Part shown: positions 63,893 through 64,000 of the stretch, in pieces | Numbering within the stretch: the stretch's first letter is position 1 | Layout of the letters: the number at the start of each line of letters is the position of its first letter | The notes under the pieces: model-generated | Databases searched by the model: none | The model's input: the letters and a program-made list of their open reading frames with translations, nothing else | Told to the model about the DNA's origin: nothing | Assembly (NCBI GenBank): GCA_038244815.1 | Contig: JBBRTB010000012.1 | Span: forward strand, 62,001 to 126,000 | DNA length: 64,000 nucleotides | Source of the DNA: DASVHS01 sp038244815 | GTDB taxonomy: Bacteria; Acidobacteriota; Thermoanaerobaculia; Gp7-AA8 | Reading direction: 5' to 3' | Made by a program: the position numbers and the translations under genes

Positions 63893-64000
63893 ATGTCCAT
63901 TCTTGATTGGTCCGATCCCGGCGAAATGGTCGGCCTGCTTGCCGAATACGTCCGTGACGAGTTGGGACAGGCACTCGAGGATCGGGAGCGGGCCGGCTTT
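63893..64000 (+). CDS. hypothetical protein, 5' part (runs off the window)
   Basis: An ATG at 63893 opens a frame that is still open at the window edge (36 codons): MSILDWSDPGEMVGLLAEYV then RDELGQALEDRERAGF. The residue pattern (acidic, amphipathic helix) looks coding. No family is recognised. It lies directly after the second attC-like site and could be the next cassette. Confidence 0.5.
   Translation, partial: MSILDWSDPGEMVGLLAEYVRDELGQALEDRERAGF

Overview
The window is GC-rich bacterial DNA, densely coded on both strands. It suggests a soil-type Acidobacteriota or a similar environmental lineage. The reasons are a giant secreted FG-GAP/DUF11 protein, many multi-PAS hybrid histidine kinases, abundant c-type cytochromes, interspersed hairpin repeats and a RAYT/REP element. 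The taxonomic guess is an inference; no rRNA is present.

Layout. 0-5 kb: 5' end of malate synthase, a decayed molybdopterin dehydrogenase, a bacilliredoxin, an M48 peptidase, a secreted PQQ-type sugar dehydrogenase and an initiator tRNA-Met with a strong hairpin behind it. 5-10.7 kb: one 5.4-kb gene for a secreted repeat protein. 11-16.4 kb: a scarred zone with a frame-broken orphan hsdM, a 285-bp inverted-repeat element, an intact membrane cytochrome b/molybdopterin oxidoreductase operon and a GAPDH pseudogene. 16.4-24.5 kb: a DUF488 / 57-aa ORF / Rieske-FAD reductase operon with overlapping genes, an AlkA-type glycosylase, stress proteins (AhpD-like, OsmC, cupin), a 79-bp tandem repeat, and an MscS gene whose tail has been duplicated together with a 96-bp hairpin repeat. 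24.5-31.6 kb: benzoate-CoA-ligase-type enzyme, di-heme peroxidase, AI-2E exporter and PLD/cardiolipin synthase.

31.7-44.2 kb is a signalling cluster: two hybrid kinases on the minus strand and a three-gene plus-strand phosphorelay with 4-bp overlaps. They sit around a methyltransferase, a thioredoxin-reductase-like flavoprotein, a DUF3597 protein and a YihY membrane protein. 44.3-50.1 kb is respiratory: exported rubrerythrin, tetraheme cytochrome, and an operon for a ba3-like oxidase (subunits IIa, II, I), SCO and citrate synthase. 50.1-55.4 kb holds a RAYT transposase flanked by inverted REP copies, a split LigD-type polymerase/ligase pair, and a GGDEF protein. 56.5-62.3 kb contains a CcsA-like/hemA/hemC/cobA tetrapyrrole operon.

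The most interesting accessory signal is an apparent relic integron. Two close paralogues of a RibD/DHFR-family gene (55.7 and 63.1 kb) each end in an attC-like sequence, and a truncated integron-integrase N-terminus lies at 62.4 kb. The second strong signal is the REP/RAYT system. Three REP copies are visible; two of them supply the last codons of citrate synthase and of the transposase itself, and one abuts the start codon of the DNA ligase. Several short genes that couple neighbours by start/stop overlap (57 aa at 18.3 kb, 33 aa at 14.9 kb) are also reported.
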